Positions 9,513-21,644 are shown, counted from the first letter of the stretch. The stretch: DNA of 64,000 nt from Phymorhynchus buccinoides (GCA_017654935.2 CM065690.1:989357-1053356), one strand, 5' to 3'. Program-made: numbers and translations. Notes: generated from the letters alone by a model not told the origin.

Positions 9513-10172
9513 AGCCTGATACATGTCAGCAATTGCTGTTTACAGTAGGCGGACATCACTGGAAGCCTGATACATGTCAGCAATTGCTGTTTACAGCAGG
9601 CGGACATCACTGGAAGCCTGATACATGTCAGCAATTGCTGTTTACAGCAGGCGGACATCACTGGAAGCCTGATACATGTCAGCAATTGCTGTTTACAGCA
9701 GGCGGACATCATTGGAAGCCTGATACATGTCAGCAATTGCTGTTTACAGCAGGCGGACATCACTGGAAGCCTGATACATGTCAGCAATTGCTGTTTACAG
9801 CAGGCGGACATCACTGGAAGCCTGATACATGTCAGCAATTGCTGTTTACAGCAGGCGGACGTCACTGGAAGCCTGATACATGTCAGCAATTGCTGTTTAC
9901 AGCAGGCGGACATCACTGGAAGCCTGATACATGTCAGCAATTGCTGTTTACAGCAGGCGGACATCACTGGAAGCCTGATACATGTCAGCAATTGCTGTTT
10001 ACAGCAGGCGGACATCACTGGAAGCCTGATACATGTCAGCAATTGCTGTTTACAGCAGGCGGACATCACTGGAAGCCTGATACATGTCAGCAATTGCTGT
10101 TTACAGCAGGCGGACATCACTGGAAGCCTGATACATGTCAGCAATTGCTGTTTACAGCAGGCGGACATCATT
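9513..10172. repeat. 51-bp minisatellite, 13 copies
   Basis: The unit GGAAGCCTGATACATGTCAG plus CAATTGCTGTTTACAGCAGG and CGGACATCACT repeats every 51 bp with very few changes. Copies across the gap have 11 units each and carry AAGTCAG variants not seen here. As 51 is divisible by three, both strands stay open for more than 240 codons without being genes. Confidence 0.95.
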
Positions 10173-10269
10173 GGAGGAAGAACAATTTCAGATATTTAGC
10201 CGTTTTTCTAGGTACTTTTTTCTTTTTAAAGCATAGTTTTTTCAGAATATCTTGGGGATCTTGATAAAC

Positions 10270-13200
10270 GCATGCACAAACACACACGCTGATCCCCCCT
10301 TTTATACATTGAATCTTCTTCACACACACACTCTGATCCCCCCTTTTATACATTGAATCTTCTTCACACACACACTCTGATCTCCCCTTTTATACATTGA
10401 ATCTTCTTCACACACACACGCTGATCTCCCCTTTTATACATTGAATCTTCTTCACACACACACTCTGATCCCCCCTTTTATACATTGAATCTTCTTCACA
10501 CACACACACACACGCTGATCCCCCCTTTTATACATTGAATCTTCTTCACACACACACACACGCTGATCTCCCCTTTTATACATTGAATCTTCTTCACACA
10601 CACACACTGATCCCCCCTTTTATACATTGAATCTTCTTCACACACACACACACGCTGATCCCCCCTTTTATACATTGAATCTTCTTCACACACACACACA
10701 CGCTGATCTCCCCTTTTATACATTGAATCTTCTTCACACACACACACTGATCCCCCCTTTTATACATTGAATCTTCTTCACACACACACACACGCTGATC
10801 CCCCCTTTTATACATTGAATCTTCTTCACACACACACACACGCTGATCCCCCCTTTTATACATTGAATCTTCTTCACACACACACACACGCTGATCTCCC
10901 CTTTTATACATTGAATCTTCTTCACACACACACACACGCTGATCCCCCCTTTTATACATTGAATCTTCTTCACACACACACACACGCTGATCCCCCCTTT
11001 TATACATTGAATCTTCTTCACACACACACACACTCTGATCCCCCCTTTTATACATTGAATCTTCTTCACACACACACTCTGATCTCCCCTTTTATACATT
11101 GAATCTTCTTCACACACACACACACTCTGATCCCCCCTTTTATACATTGAATCTTCTTCACACACACACACACACTCTGATCTCCCCTTTTATACATTGA
11201 ATCTTCTTCACACACACACACACGCTGATCTCCCCTTTTATACATTGAATCTTCTTCACACACACACTCTGATCCCCCCTTTTATACATTGAATCTTCTT
11301 CACACACACACGCTGATCTCCCCTTTTATACATTGAATCTTCTTCACACACACACGCTGATCTCCCCTTTTATACATTGAATCTTCTTCACACACACACA
11401 CACGCTGATCTCCCCTTTTATACATTGAATCTTCTTCACACACACACGCTGATCTCCCCTTTTATACATTGAATCTTCTTCACACACACACACACACTCT
11501 GATCTCCCCTTTTATACATTGAATCTTCTTCACACACACACGCTGATCTCCCCTTTTATACATTGAATCTTCTTCACACACACACGCTGATCTCCCCTTT
11601 TATACATTGAATCTTCTTCACACACACACGCTGATCTCCCCTTTTATACATTGAATCTTCTTCACACACACACACACTCTGATCTCCCCTTTTATACATT
11701 GAATCTTCTTCACACACACACACACACTCTGATCTCCCCTTTTATACATTGAATCTTCTTCACACACACACACACACGCTGATCTCCCCTTTTATACATT
11801 GAATCTTCTTCACACACACACGCTGATCTCCCCTTTTATACATTGAATCTTCTTCACACACACACACACACTCTGATCTCCCCTTTTATACATTGAATCT
11901 TCTTCACACACACACGCTGATCTCCCCTTTTATACATTGAATCTTCTTCACACACACACACACACACACGCTGATCCCCCCTTTTATACATTGAATCTTC
12001 TTCACACACACACTCTGATCTCCCCTTTTATACATTGAATCTTCTTCACACACACACGCTGATCTCCCCTTTTATACATTGAATCTTCTTCACACACACA
12101 CACACTCTGATCTCCCCTTTTATACATTGAATCTTCTTCACACACACACGCTGATCCCCCCTTTTATACATTGAATCTTCTTCACACACACACGCTGATC
12201 TCCCCTTTTATACATTGAATCTTCTTCACACACACACGCTGATCTCCCCTTTTATACATTGAATCTTCTTCACACACACACGCTGATCTCCCCTTTTATA
12301 CATTGAATCTTCTTCACACACACACGCTGATCTCCCCTTTTATACATTGAATCTTCTTCACACACACACGCTGATCTCCCCTTTTATACATTGAATCTTC
12401 TTCACACACACACACTCTGATCTCCCCTTTTATACATTGAATCTTCTTCACACACACACACACACACGCTGATCTCCCCTTTTATACATTGAATCTTCTT
12501 CACACACACACGCTGATCTCCCCTTTTATACATTGAATCTTCTTCACACACACACGCTGATCTCCCCTTTTATACATTGAATCTTCTTCACACACACACG
12601 CTGATCTCCCCTTTTATACATTGAATCTTCTTCACACACACACACACACACTCTGATCCCCCCTTTTATACATTGAATCTTCTTCACACACACACACACG
12701 CTGATCTCCCCTTTTATACATTGAATCTTCTTCACACACACACGCTGATCTCCCCTTTTATACATTGAATCTTCTTCACACACACACACACACACTGATC
12801 TCCCCTTTTATACATTGAATCTTCTTCACACACACACGCTGATCTCCCCTTTTATACATTGAATCTTCTTCACACACACACGCTGATCTCCCCTTTTATA
12901 CATTGAATCTTCTTCACACACACATGCTGATCTCCCCTTTTATACATTGAATCTTCTTCACACACACACACACACACACTCTGATCCCCCCTTTTATACA
13001 TTGAATTTTCTTCACACACACACGCTGATCTCCCCTTTTATACATTGAATCTTCTTCACACACACACACACTCTGATCTCCCCTTTTATACATTGAATCT
13101 TCTTCACACACACACGCTGATCCCCCCTTTTATACATTGAATTTTCTTCACACACACACGCTGATCCCCCCTTTTATACATTGAATCTTCTTCACACACA

Positions 13201-16015
13201 CACACACGCTGATCTCCCCTTTTATACATTGAATCTTCTTCACACACACACACACTCTGATCTCCCCTTTTATACATTGAATCTTCTTCACACACACACG
13301 CTGATCTCCCCTTTTATACATTGAATCTTCTTCACACACACACACACTCTGATCTCCCCTTTTATACATTGAATCTTCTTCACACACACACGCTGATCTC
13401 CCCTTTTATACATTGAATCTTCTTCACACACACACACACGCTGATCTCCCCTTTTATACATTGAATCTTCTTCACACACACACGCTGATCTCCCCTTTTA
13501 TACATTGAATCTTCTTCACACACACACACACACACGCTGATCTCCCCTTTTATACATTGAATCTTCTTCACACACACACTCTGATCTCCCCTTTTATACA
13601 TTGAATCTTCTTCACACACACACTCTGATCCCCCCTTTTATACATTGAATCTTCTTCACACACACACACTCTGATCTCCCCTTTTATACATTGAATCTTC
13701 TTCACACACACACGCTGATCCCCCCTTTTATACATTGAATCTTCTTCACACACACACTCTGATCTCCCCTTTTATACATTGAATCTTCTTCACACACACA
13801 CACACACGCTGATCTCCCCTTTTATACATTGAATCTTCTTCACACACACACTCTGATCTCCCCTTTTATACATTGAATCTTCTTCACACACACACTCTGA
13901 TCTCCCCTTTTATACATTGAATCTTCTTCACACACACACTCTGATCTCCCCTTTTATACATTGAATCTTCTTCACACACACACTCTGATCTCCCCTTTTA
14001 TACATTGAATCTTCTTCACACACACACACACTCTGATCCCCCCTTTTATACATTGAATCTTCTTCACACACACACACACACACACGCTGATCTCCCCTTT
14101 TATACATTGAATCTTCTTCACACACACACTCTGATCTCCCCTTTTATACATTGAATCTTCTTCACACACACACACTCTGATCTCCCCTTTTATACATTGA
14201 ATCTTCTTCACACACACACTCTGATCTCCCCTTTTATACATTGAATCTTCTTCACACACACACACACTCTGATCCCCCCTTTTATACATTGAATCTTCTT
14301 CACACACACACACACACACACGCTGATCTCCCCTTTTATACATTGAATCTTCTTCACACACACACTCTGATCTCCCCTTTTATACATTGAATCTTCTTCA
14401 CACACACACTCTGATCTCCCCTTTTATACATTGAATCTTCTTCACACACACACTCTGATCTCCCCTTTTATACATTGAATCTTCTTCACACACACACGCT
14501 GATCCCCCCTTTTATACATTGAATCTTCTTCACACACACACGCTGATCTCCCCTTTTATACATTGAATCTTCTTCACACACACACACTCTGATCTCCCCT
14601 TTTATACATTGAATCTTCTTCACACACACACTCTGATCTCCCCTTTTATACATTGAATCTTCTTCACACACACACACACGCTGATCTCCCCTTTTATACA
14701 TTGAATCTTCTTCACACACACACTCTGATCCCCCCTTTTATACATTGAATCTTCTTCACACACACACACACTCTGATCTCCCCTATTATACATTGAATCT
14801 TCTTCACACACACACACACGCTGATCTCCCCTTTTATACATTGAATCTTCTTCACACACACACGCTGATCCCCCCTTTTATACATTGAATCTTCTTCACA
14901 CACACACGCTGATCTCCCCTTTTATACATTGAATCTTCTTCACACACACGCTGATCTCCCCTTTTATACATTGAATCTTCTTCACACACACACTCTGATC
15001 TCCCCTTTTATACATTGAATCTTCTTCACACACACACTCTGATCTCCCCTTTTATACATTGAATCTTCTTCACACACACACTCTGATCCCCCCTTTTATA
15101 CATTGAATCTTCTTCACACACACACGCTGATCTCCCCTTTTATACATTGAATCTTCTTCACACACACACACACACTCTGATCTCCCCTTTTATACATTGA
15201 ATCTTCTTCACACACACACGCTGATCTCCCCTTTTATACATTGAATCTTCTTCACACACACACTCTGATCTCCCCTTTTATACATTGAATCTTCTTCACA
15301 CACACGCTGATCTCCCCTTTTATACATTGAATCTTCTTCACACACACGCTGATCTCCCCTTTTATACATTGAATCTTCTTCACACACACACGCTGATCTC
15401 CCCTTTTATACATTGAATCTTCTTCACACACACACTCTGATCTCCCCTTTTATACATTGAATCTTCTTCACACACACACTCTGATCTCCCCTTTTATACA
15501 TTGAATCTTCTTCACACACACACTCTGATCTCCCCTTTTATACATTGAATCTTCTTCACACACACACGCTGATCTCCCCTTTTATACATTGAATCTTCTT
15601 CACACACACACTCTGATCTCCCCTTTTATACATTGAATCTTCTTCACACACACACGCTGATCTCCCCTTTTATACATTGAATCTTCTTCACACACACACG
15701 CTGATCTCCCCTTTTATACATTGAATCTTCTTCACACACACACGCTGATCTCCCCTTTTATACATTGAATCTTCTTCACACACACACGCTGATCTCCCCT
15801 TTTATACATTGAATCTTCTTCACACACACACACACACACTCTGATCTCCCCTTTTATACATTGAATCTTCTTCACACACACACTCTGATCTCCCCTTTTA
15901 TACATTGAATCTTCTTCACACACACACACACGCTGATCTCCCCTTTTATACATTGAATCTTCTTCACACACACACACGCTGATCTCCCCTTTTATACATT
16001 GAATCTTCTTCACAC
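10270..16015. repeat. 5.7-kb compound satellite array in the H-I intron
   Basis: Units of about 40-55 bp combine a variable (AC)n run with (G/T)CTGATC(T/C)CCCC and TTTTATACATTGAATCTTCT. The total is roughly 130 units. Unit length varies almost only through the AC run. Variant classes (CGCTGAT or CTCTGAT; ATCTCC or ATCCCC) are mixed, with ATCCCC commoner on the left. The corresponding array in the other copies has only about 15 units. Confidence 0.95.
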
Positions 16016-16019
16016 ACGT

Positions 16020-16305
16020 TTCAAATCCAACTGACAGCGTGGTTAACCCCTGCACTCCCACAGAAAAATGGATAAATTATCGATTTTCTTGCCATGAAAT
16101 TTAGAAGAGACTCGCTAGACTCAATCTGAGAAAAAGGTCCAGAGTGTGGCAGAGATGTATCTTTCCGGACTTGTTTAAATTAAAAAACCAGCATTCCCAG
16201 GACTATGACATCAAAAGTTATGACATCATCAATGACATCACTGGTGCAGGCAGTGCAGGCGTTAATGAAAGTAATATCACTGATTTGATGATGAGTCACC
16301 TTCAT

Positions 16306-16348
<43 letters not shown>

Positions 16349-16400
16349 ACCCCATGTCTACGGGTGATTTCATCCAACCCTTTACAGCCTCATCAGCATT
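16020..16400. repeat. dispersed repeat with long poly-C run
   Basis: Begins GGTTAACCCCTGCACTCCCA, similar to the piggyBac-like MITE end at 2377, and shares GACATCAAAAGT(T/G)ATGACA with it. A run of about 35 C lies at 16310-16349. A matching copy is at 61440-61800 with a shorter C run. The second inverted end is not identified. Confidence 0.5.
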
Positions 16401-16860
16401 CTACCTCTCCTTCCAACGCTGGAAATCTTCATACACGGAATCGGCACAGCAACAGCAGCGAGAAAGGCAAAAATTATGTCGTGTTAACTCATTCACATCG
16501 CAACGATTTTGAATTATCAAAAAAACACAAATGACTCCAGCCATACACACAGACAAAACATGCACAAACAAAAGGAGAAATGAAAGAAGATCACGGGTTT
16601 TTACTTCAGGTTTAGACATAGGGAAGTGGTAGATCAGACTTTTTGGTATATATACTTTATATATATATAAAAACTGTTTAGACCGATTGGTTACCCCACA
16701 ACAATTAAACCACAACAAAAGCAAAGTCAGAATTGTGGTCTAAGGGAGCGAAGCGAGTTTAGAAGTGACCAAGGTATGGTGTGCACACAGATTTACTTCC
16801 CTCGAAGCAAATGCATCAAATTGACAGCTATCTATTAATTCCGGACATATAGGGATTGAC
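16401..16860. other. intron sequence, nothing coding recognised
   Basis: AT-rich, with a short (TA)n at 16648-16668. A 14-codon minus-strand stretch reading SVYEDFQRWKER and ending at a possible donor is not needed for the gene model, because H to I already joins in frame. Confidence 0.4.
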
Positions 16861-16920
16861 CAAAAGACAGACAGGCAGACAGACAGACAGACGAGGAAAC
16901 AGTGCAGCTATGCTGGAGAC

Positions 16921-16999
16921 CTGGGCATCCAAGGCTTTCTTGTAGGTGTCCACCGATTGAAACTTGTCCTTGATGTTCTGCTCTCGCTGAGCCGCCAGA
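16921..16999 (-). CDS. CCDC81: CCDC81-like gene, exon H (copy 1)
   Basis: Acceptor TTTCCTGCAG, then T that completes the codon begun in exon G, then 26 codons: LAAQREQNIKDKFQ, SVDTYKKALDAQ, ending CAG|GTCTCC in phase 0. Vertebrate CCDC81 has ELAAQRAKFLKDKM and YKRALDAQ in the same order, directly after the LEQVQLTEE motif of exon G. The frame is fixed by this match, because other frames through the exon are also open for some distance. Confidence 0.85.
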
Positions 17000-17404
17000 C
17001 TGCAGGAAAAGAAACACGGAACATTTGATGGGAGTTTGCTTCACAACACATGAAAACACATGCACATAAATGAAATAAAGATACACATAACACACACACA
17101 CCAGGCAGACAGACACACAACTACATGCTTGTAAGCAAGCTGTATATATTTCATATATCTATGCATGCTCTCACCTTCTCTCTCTCTCTCACACACACAC
17201 ACATACATACATACAGACACACACAACTCACTCCTCAGCTGTTTTCAAGATTCCCTGAGAGAGACTTCCGGGACAGAACCACCAAGTTCAAAATGCTCCA
17301 AATCACTTGCGGTCGAATTGTTAAGGATGATTTTTGTTAAAAACTGTAGTTCAGTTTCTGGAAAAATGACAAAACCTGAAATCAATGTGAAACTGAAAGA
17401 GTTG

Positions 17405-17592
17405 CACCCATGCACACACACAGTGACACACACACAGTGACACACACACACACAGTGACACACACACATTGACACACACACACACAGTGACACACACACA
17501 TTGACACACACACACAGACACACACACAGTGACACACACACACACACATACACACACACATAGACACACACACATTGACACACACACACAAC
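17405..17592. repeat. (AC)n with GTGACAC / TTGACAC interruptions
   Basis: Runs of CACACA broken by CAGTGACACA and CATTGACACA. It lies immediately downstream of the exon G donor on the minus strand. Confidence 0.9.
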
Positions 17593-17596
17593 TCAC

Positions 17597-17682
17597 TCCT
17601 CAGCCAGCTGCACTTGCTCCAGTCGTTCCAGGAATTGTTCATCAGCTTTCTTCTTGGCTATGGTGCTGTCCTTGGCCTCCAC
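17597..17682 (-). CDS. CCDC81: CCDC81-like gene, exon G (copy 1)
   Basis: Acceptor GTGTTTCAG, phase 0, then [20 protein letters not shown] and LEQVQLAE plus two bases, ending GA|GTGAGTTG. The 86 nt equal 28 codons plus 2, which fits the single leading base of exon [10 protein letters not shown] is nearly identical to the vertebrate CCDC81 motif LEQVQLTEE. The acceptor and the first half of this exon have been copied several times upstream between 17700 and 19875. Confidence 0.85.
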
Positions 17683-17699
17683 CTGAAACACCACACAAC

Positions 17700-17800
17700 A
17701 ACAATACTGCATCGTCACAGTCACCGTCTGTCTGTCCTCTTGGCTATGGCGCTGTCCTTGGCTTCTACCTGAAACACCACACAACAACAATACTGCATTG
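17700..17800 (-). repeat. exon G acceptor duplicate 1
   Basis: The minus strand repeats TGGTGTTTCAG|GTAGAAGCC, AAGGACAGCGCCATAGCCAA and GAGGACAGACAG, where exon G reads AAGAAGAAAGCTGAT. It keeps the acceptor but runs into intron sequence that leads straight to the true acceptor. Confidence 0.75.
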
Positions 17801-17802
17801 TA

Positions 17803-18145
17803 CCAGCCGCCGTGGTGTAGTGGTTAGCGTCTGGCTACTGGCTGGGAGGTCTTGGGTTCGAATCCCATCAGAGGCGAGGTTTTTTTCGGTCCTGGACCGA
17901 CTCCTACCCAGACTGAGAGTGAGTGGCTATGGGCTCAATGGGAAGACTGAAACCACACAGTCGAGTTTCATCCGCTTAACGGATGCGATTCTGAGAGTGT
18001 TGCTCTAATTGCAAGACCAACACTGCAGGTGTCTGTAGTTCTCGGGCCTGGTTAACGCCAGGATATCATTATGAAAGGAAGCGTAGAATACAGCCCTGCC
18101 ATGCAGTCTCAGACCGATACGGAACCCCATAGCATCATCATCATC
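17803..18145 (+). mobile_element. tRNA-derived SINE with (CAT)n tail
   Basis: The head has CCGCCGTGGTGTAGTGGTTA (A box) and GGTTCGAATCC (B box), then a body of about 260 bp with GAGTTTCATCCGCTTAACGG, ending in ATCATCATCATCATCAT. The tRNA-like stems do not pair, so it is not a tRNA gene. The copy at 63197-63535 has GTCGCGGACTACT where this one reads GTCTGGCTACT, so copy 1 is altered between the boxes. Confidence 0.75.
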
Positions 18146-18229
18146 ATCATTGCCCTCATTTTCCATCAATCATAAAATTAAAAAATGTCTCAAATTCTGT
18201 GGCTTTGCATGCCCTGCTCTCATGGTGAC

Positions 18230-18640
18230 CTCAGTTTCGGTTTCCAATCCAGTCTATGCCTTGGTGCGTTCGGGTCAAAGTCATGGGGATCAGTGTGTTC
18301 TGGGGAGCTGTCGGTGGACAGTCGTGGTGGCGCCCTCAGAGTAGGACCTCACTCACGCTGGCTCCGCGACTAAGAGAATAGTGTCGTCAGTAGGGGGCTT
18401 AGTAGGTGGTGTCCTGAACAGGCTCCACTGAACTCCACCGAAGTGACTCAGCAGAAGTGCAGTGTCTCCTCGGTTGGTTGCCTCCTGACGGCCTAACATA
18501 GATTCGCTCCCCTTGGACTGCTGGTCTCGGATTCTGTGATTTGAACAAACCGGGGTGTAGCTGCGAATTGGGATTCGGAACGAGCGGCGTGGGAGCAACG
18601 CCACTGTACGGCCCAGAAGATGGGACAGCAACCCCCCACC
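18230..18640. repeat. dispersed repeat, probably a retroelement 3' region
   Basis: It contains CTTAGTAGGTGGTGTCCTGA and ends GCCACTGTACGGCCCAGAAG ATGGGACAGCAA. Its last 90 bp recur in the opposite orientation at 24594-24690, which shows that it is interspersed. A full copy runs from 63620 to the window end. Confidence 0.6.
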
Positions 18641-18689
18641 CCCCAAAAAAACCCCACCAAAACAACAACAGTACTGCATTGCTACAGTC

Positions 18690-18865
18690 ACCGTCTGTCT
18701 GTCTGTCTGTCCTCTTGGCTATGGCGCTGTCTTTGGCTTCCACCTGAAACACCACACAATAACAACAATACTGCATCGTCACATTCATCGTCTGTCTGTC
18801 TGTCTGTCTGTCAGCTTTCCTCTTGGCTATAGCACTATCCTTGTCTTCCACACAGCAACAATAAA
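18690..18865 (-). repeat. exon G acceptor duplicates 2 and 3
   Basis: Two more copies of the exon G start, GTGGAAGCCAAAGACAGCGC and GAAGACAAGGATAGTGCTAT, lie among (TGTC)n runs. Copy 2 keeps the TTTCAG acceptor; copy 3 has lost it. Their spacing by tetranucleotide repeats suggests slippage or unequal exchange through the microsatellite. Confidence 0.65.
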
Positions 18866-18899
18866 TTAAAATAATTTGTCGTTTCTGACAATGACTGCC

Positions 18900-19135
18900 A
18901 GATAGCAGAGAGGCAGCTGCTATTCCGGCGGGCTGGGCTATAATTTGTATATAGCGGAAAAGCCTTGCCCAGGGTACACCCCCACTCTCTCGGCCTAAGG
19001 GATTTGAGGACGAGAGTTGGCGTTGGGGAAGGTCCCCAAAGGCCAACCAATCCCTGTGGCTGCAGCACCAGAGCCGGTGCAAATGCCCCCCTAGTTAGAG
19101 AGTCATAGTCTGCCATGAAAGACTAAGCTGTACCG
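18900..19135 (-). repeat. dispersed repeat, unknown class
   Basis: The minus strand has TGGTGCTGCAGCCACAGGGA, then GGTGTACCCTGGGCAAGGC and TTTTCCGCTATA, resembling retroelement-derived repeats common in molluscs. No ends or TSD are defined. Confidence 0.4.
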
Positions 19136-19218
19136 TAATATTCCAATACTGAAGAAAATCATAATAGTACAGCTCTCATTTACTGTTGGCCCGTTCTACC
19201 GGCTAATGTCGACCAGTA

Positions 19219-19402
19219 CCGTATTTTACGACTTTAAGGCGATACTTTCTCCTAGACTGAGACCCCTGCGCCTTATAATGTGACTGATAATATAGTAAAA
19301 AAAAACCTAACAAAATCTGAATTTTGTGTAAAATTAGAGGTGTGCGCCTTATAATCAGGTGCGCCTTATAATCAGGTGCGCCTTGTAGTTTGAAAAATAC
19401 AG
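19219..19402. mobile_element. small MITE with GCGCCTTATAATCAGGT repeats
   Basis: The left end CCGTATTTTACGACTTTAAG and right end CTTGTAGTTTGAAAAATACAG are imperfect inverted repeats flanked by TA at 19217-19218 and 19403-19404. The right half holds short tandem GCGCCTTATAATCAGGT units. It has no coding capacity. Confidence 0.55.
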
Positions 19403-19659
19403 TAAATAAAATATGGAACAGAAGCTTCTGGACGGTGAATATTTACATGCACAGGTGCATCTCCCCAAATGAAAAAAACCCTGAAAGGCAGGGGTCCAGG
19501 GACCCATGGCCCCAGCAGGGTACAGGGGCACAGCCCCGTCGGACGATTCAGGGGGGCAAGTTAAGAGAGAGAGATAACGAGAGAGTTAAAATGATAGACA
19601 GAGACAGTTTAAGTGCGATAAGCCTTGTAAAATTATTACATTGCCTTTGTAAACTTCCA

Positions 19660-19875
19660 AGACAGAACCACCAAGTTCAAAATGCCCCAAATCGCTTGTG
19701 GTCGGTTTTTTATTGTTTGTTTTTTGATGAATTAAACAAAACTGAAGTTCAGTTTCTGGTAAAAAAAACCCTGAAATGAGTGTAAAACTGAAAGAGTAGC
19801 ACCTATGGATATACTATATCAACACTGACCGTCTGTCTGTCAGCTTTCCTCCTGGCTATAGCGCTATCCTTGCAC
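19660..19875 (-). repeat. duplicate of intron block 17263-17406 plus exon G start
   Basis: GACAGAACCACCAAGTTCAA, AATGCCCCAAATCGCTTG and the AGTTCAGTTTCTGG stretch repeat the intron next to exon H. They are followed by a fourth decayed copy of the exon G start (19832-19873, minus). So a unit of intron plus exon edge was duplicated, not just the exon. Confidence 0.65.
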
Positions 19876-20340
19876 TACTTCAGACTATCAGGACAATCGT
19901 GACCTGGGTGTGGCCCGGCCCCCTTAGAGTGTAAGGAGTTCAGGGCCAAAACGCTTGACTGAGGGGGGGCTTCTTCTCTGAAGAGTTGGCCGGCTCTCCG
20001 TAGAGTTTATTTGCCCAACCCTAACCCTACATTCAAATCCAGCACGACACAAGGCAACACAACGCACAGGGGTAACACTTGGACACAATGAAAAGCAGGA
20101 AAGCCTGGTAGGGTCAAAAAGCCCCCCCCCCCCCCCCCCCCCCCCGAAGCTGACAGCTTATTTTGTACAATTTACTATTAAAATCAGAGCTTTTAGAGAC
20201 AGCTTTTGGGGGTTTTTTAGACAATAAATCACAATTTCTTTCATTCTAAAGTAATTATTCTTTAATAAAATATTGCAAAATCAGGATTTCCTGAAAAATA
20301 ACAAAGCCAAAATCAGGATTCCTGCTATTCCAGCCAAATG
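19876..20340. other. dispersed-repeat-like sequence and poly-C run
   Basis: 19876-20060 (GTGTGGCCCGGCCCCCTTAG, CTTCTTCTCTGAAGAGTTGG) has the look of an interspersed repeat without visible ends. A run of about 24 C lies at 20122-20145. The rest is AT-rich with a doubled AATCAGGATT motif. No exon is seen. Confidence 0.4.
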
Positions 20341-20349
20341 GTTTCATCC

Positions 20350-20825
20350 ATGAACGCAATACAGTACAATACAACACAATACATTACAACACAATACAAT
20401 ACATTACAACACAATACACTACCTGCTTGGTCAGGTCTCTCAGGTACTGTTCCTGTTTCGGCAGTTTGGGGGAAGTCAACAACACAATACAATACAACAC
20501 AATACAACACAATACAATACAACACAACACAATACAATACAATACAACACATTACAACACAATACAATACAACACAACACAATACACTACCTGCTTGGTC
20601 AGGTCTCTCAGGTACTGTTCCTGTTTCGGCAGTTGGGGGAAGTCAACAACACAATACAATACAACACAATACAACACAATACAATACAATACAACACAAT
20701 ACAATACAACACATTACAACTTGGTACATACATTCAACTCAATAGGTACAACACCTGTTTCGGCACAATACAATACAAGTCAACACAATACAATACAACA
20801 CAATACAACACAATACAATACATGC
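20350..20825. repeat. (ACAATACAAT)n compound microsatellite
   Basis: Pentanucleotide mixtures ACAAT / ACAAC separate copies of the exon F end. The long open frames here are repeat by-products. Confidence 0.85.
20423..20480 (-). pseudogene. CCDC81: exon F partial copy 1 (3' part with donor)
   Basis: Reads KLPKQEQYLRDLTKQ, then CAG|GTAGTG, parallel to vertebrate AFKQEEYSRSLLKQ. The 5' part and acceptor are missing; upstream of ACTTCCCCC lies microsatellite. A second near-identical partial copy is at 20592-20645. Confidence 0.6.
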
Positions 20826-20906
20826 TTGGTCAGGTCTCTCAGGTACTGTTCAATGTTTCGGCAGTCTGGGGGGAGTCAGGGGACGCCTCTGGAAAATGTA
20901 GGCCCT
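20822..20906 (-). pseudogene. CCDC81: exon F copy 3 (acceptor intact, frame broken)
   Basis: Acceptor TTTTCTGCAG, then RAYIFQRRPLTPPRLPK, parallel to FLFDKRPLSPALNAFK in vertebrate CCDC81, then CAT TGA. It is 85 nt, where the sum of the intact pieces of the copies would give 84, and one extra base creates the stop. The last codon before GTATTG is CAT instead of CAG. Confidence 0.6.
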
Positions 20907-20944
20907 CTGCAGAAAATCAACCACAGAAAACAATTGTACAATAC

Positions 20945-21023
20945 CTGCTTGTCAGGTCTCTATATCTTCCTGTTTCGGCAGTCTGGGGGGAGTCAGGGGA
21001 CGCCTCTGGAAAATGTAGGCCCT
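20945..21023 (-). pseudogene. CCDC81: exon F copy 4 (acceptor and donor present, 5 nt short)
   Basis: Same acceptor and RAYIFQRRPLTPPRLPKQE, then a deletion within the EQYLRD segment gives GAAGATATAGAGACCTGA, a stop. The donor CAG|GTATTG is intact. Exon E ends in phase 0 and exon G starts in phase 0, so a complete 84-nt exon F would fit. Either the damage is an assembly error beside the microsatellites, or the gene is broken here. Confidence 0.65.
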
Positions 21024-21078
21024 CTGCAGAAAATCAACCAGAGAGAGTACAATAGAGTATATATATATCAATGAACCA

Positions 21079-21600
<522 letters not shown>

Positions 21601-21644
21601 TCTTTTGCGAAGTGTTATTTCATGTGTGCTGAGCACGTGTATGT

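Noticed and set aside
9413..10264. Open frames of about 250 codons on both strands
   Set aside because: Both come from the same 51-bp minisatellite; simultaneous coding on both strands is implausible.
10270..16015. CRISPR-like regular array
   Set aside because: Units are contiguous, variable in length through (AC)n and have no unique spacers; the context is eukaryotic.
16390..16480. Extra CCDC81-like exon (SVYEDFQRWKER)
   Set aside because: H ends and I begins in phase 0 and both match consecutive family segments, so no exon is needed; acceptor is weak.
17803..17880. tRNA gene suggested by A and B boxes
   Set aside because: Acceptor stem and arms do not pair, and it continues into a SINE body with a (CAT)n tail; the same holds for the element ending at 9341.
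20338..21074. Plus-strand ORFs rich in NTIQHNTTQY
   Set aside because: Translated (ACAAT)n microsatellite with antisense pieces of exon F.
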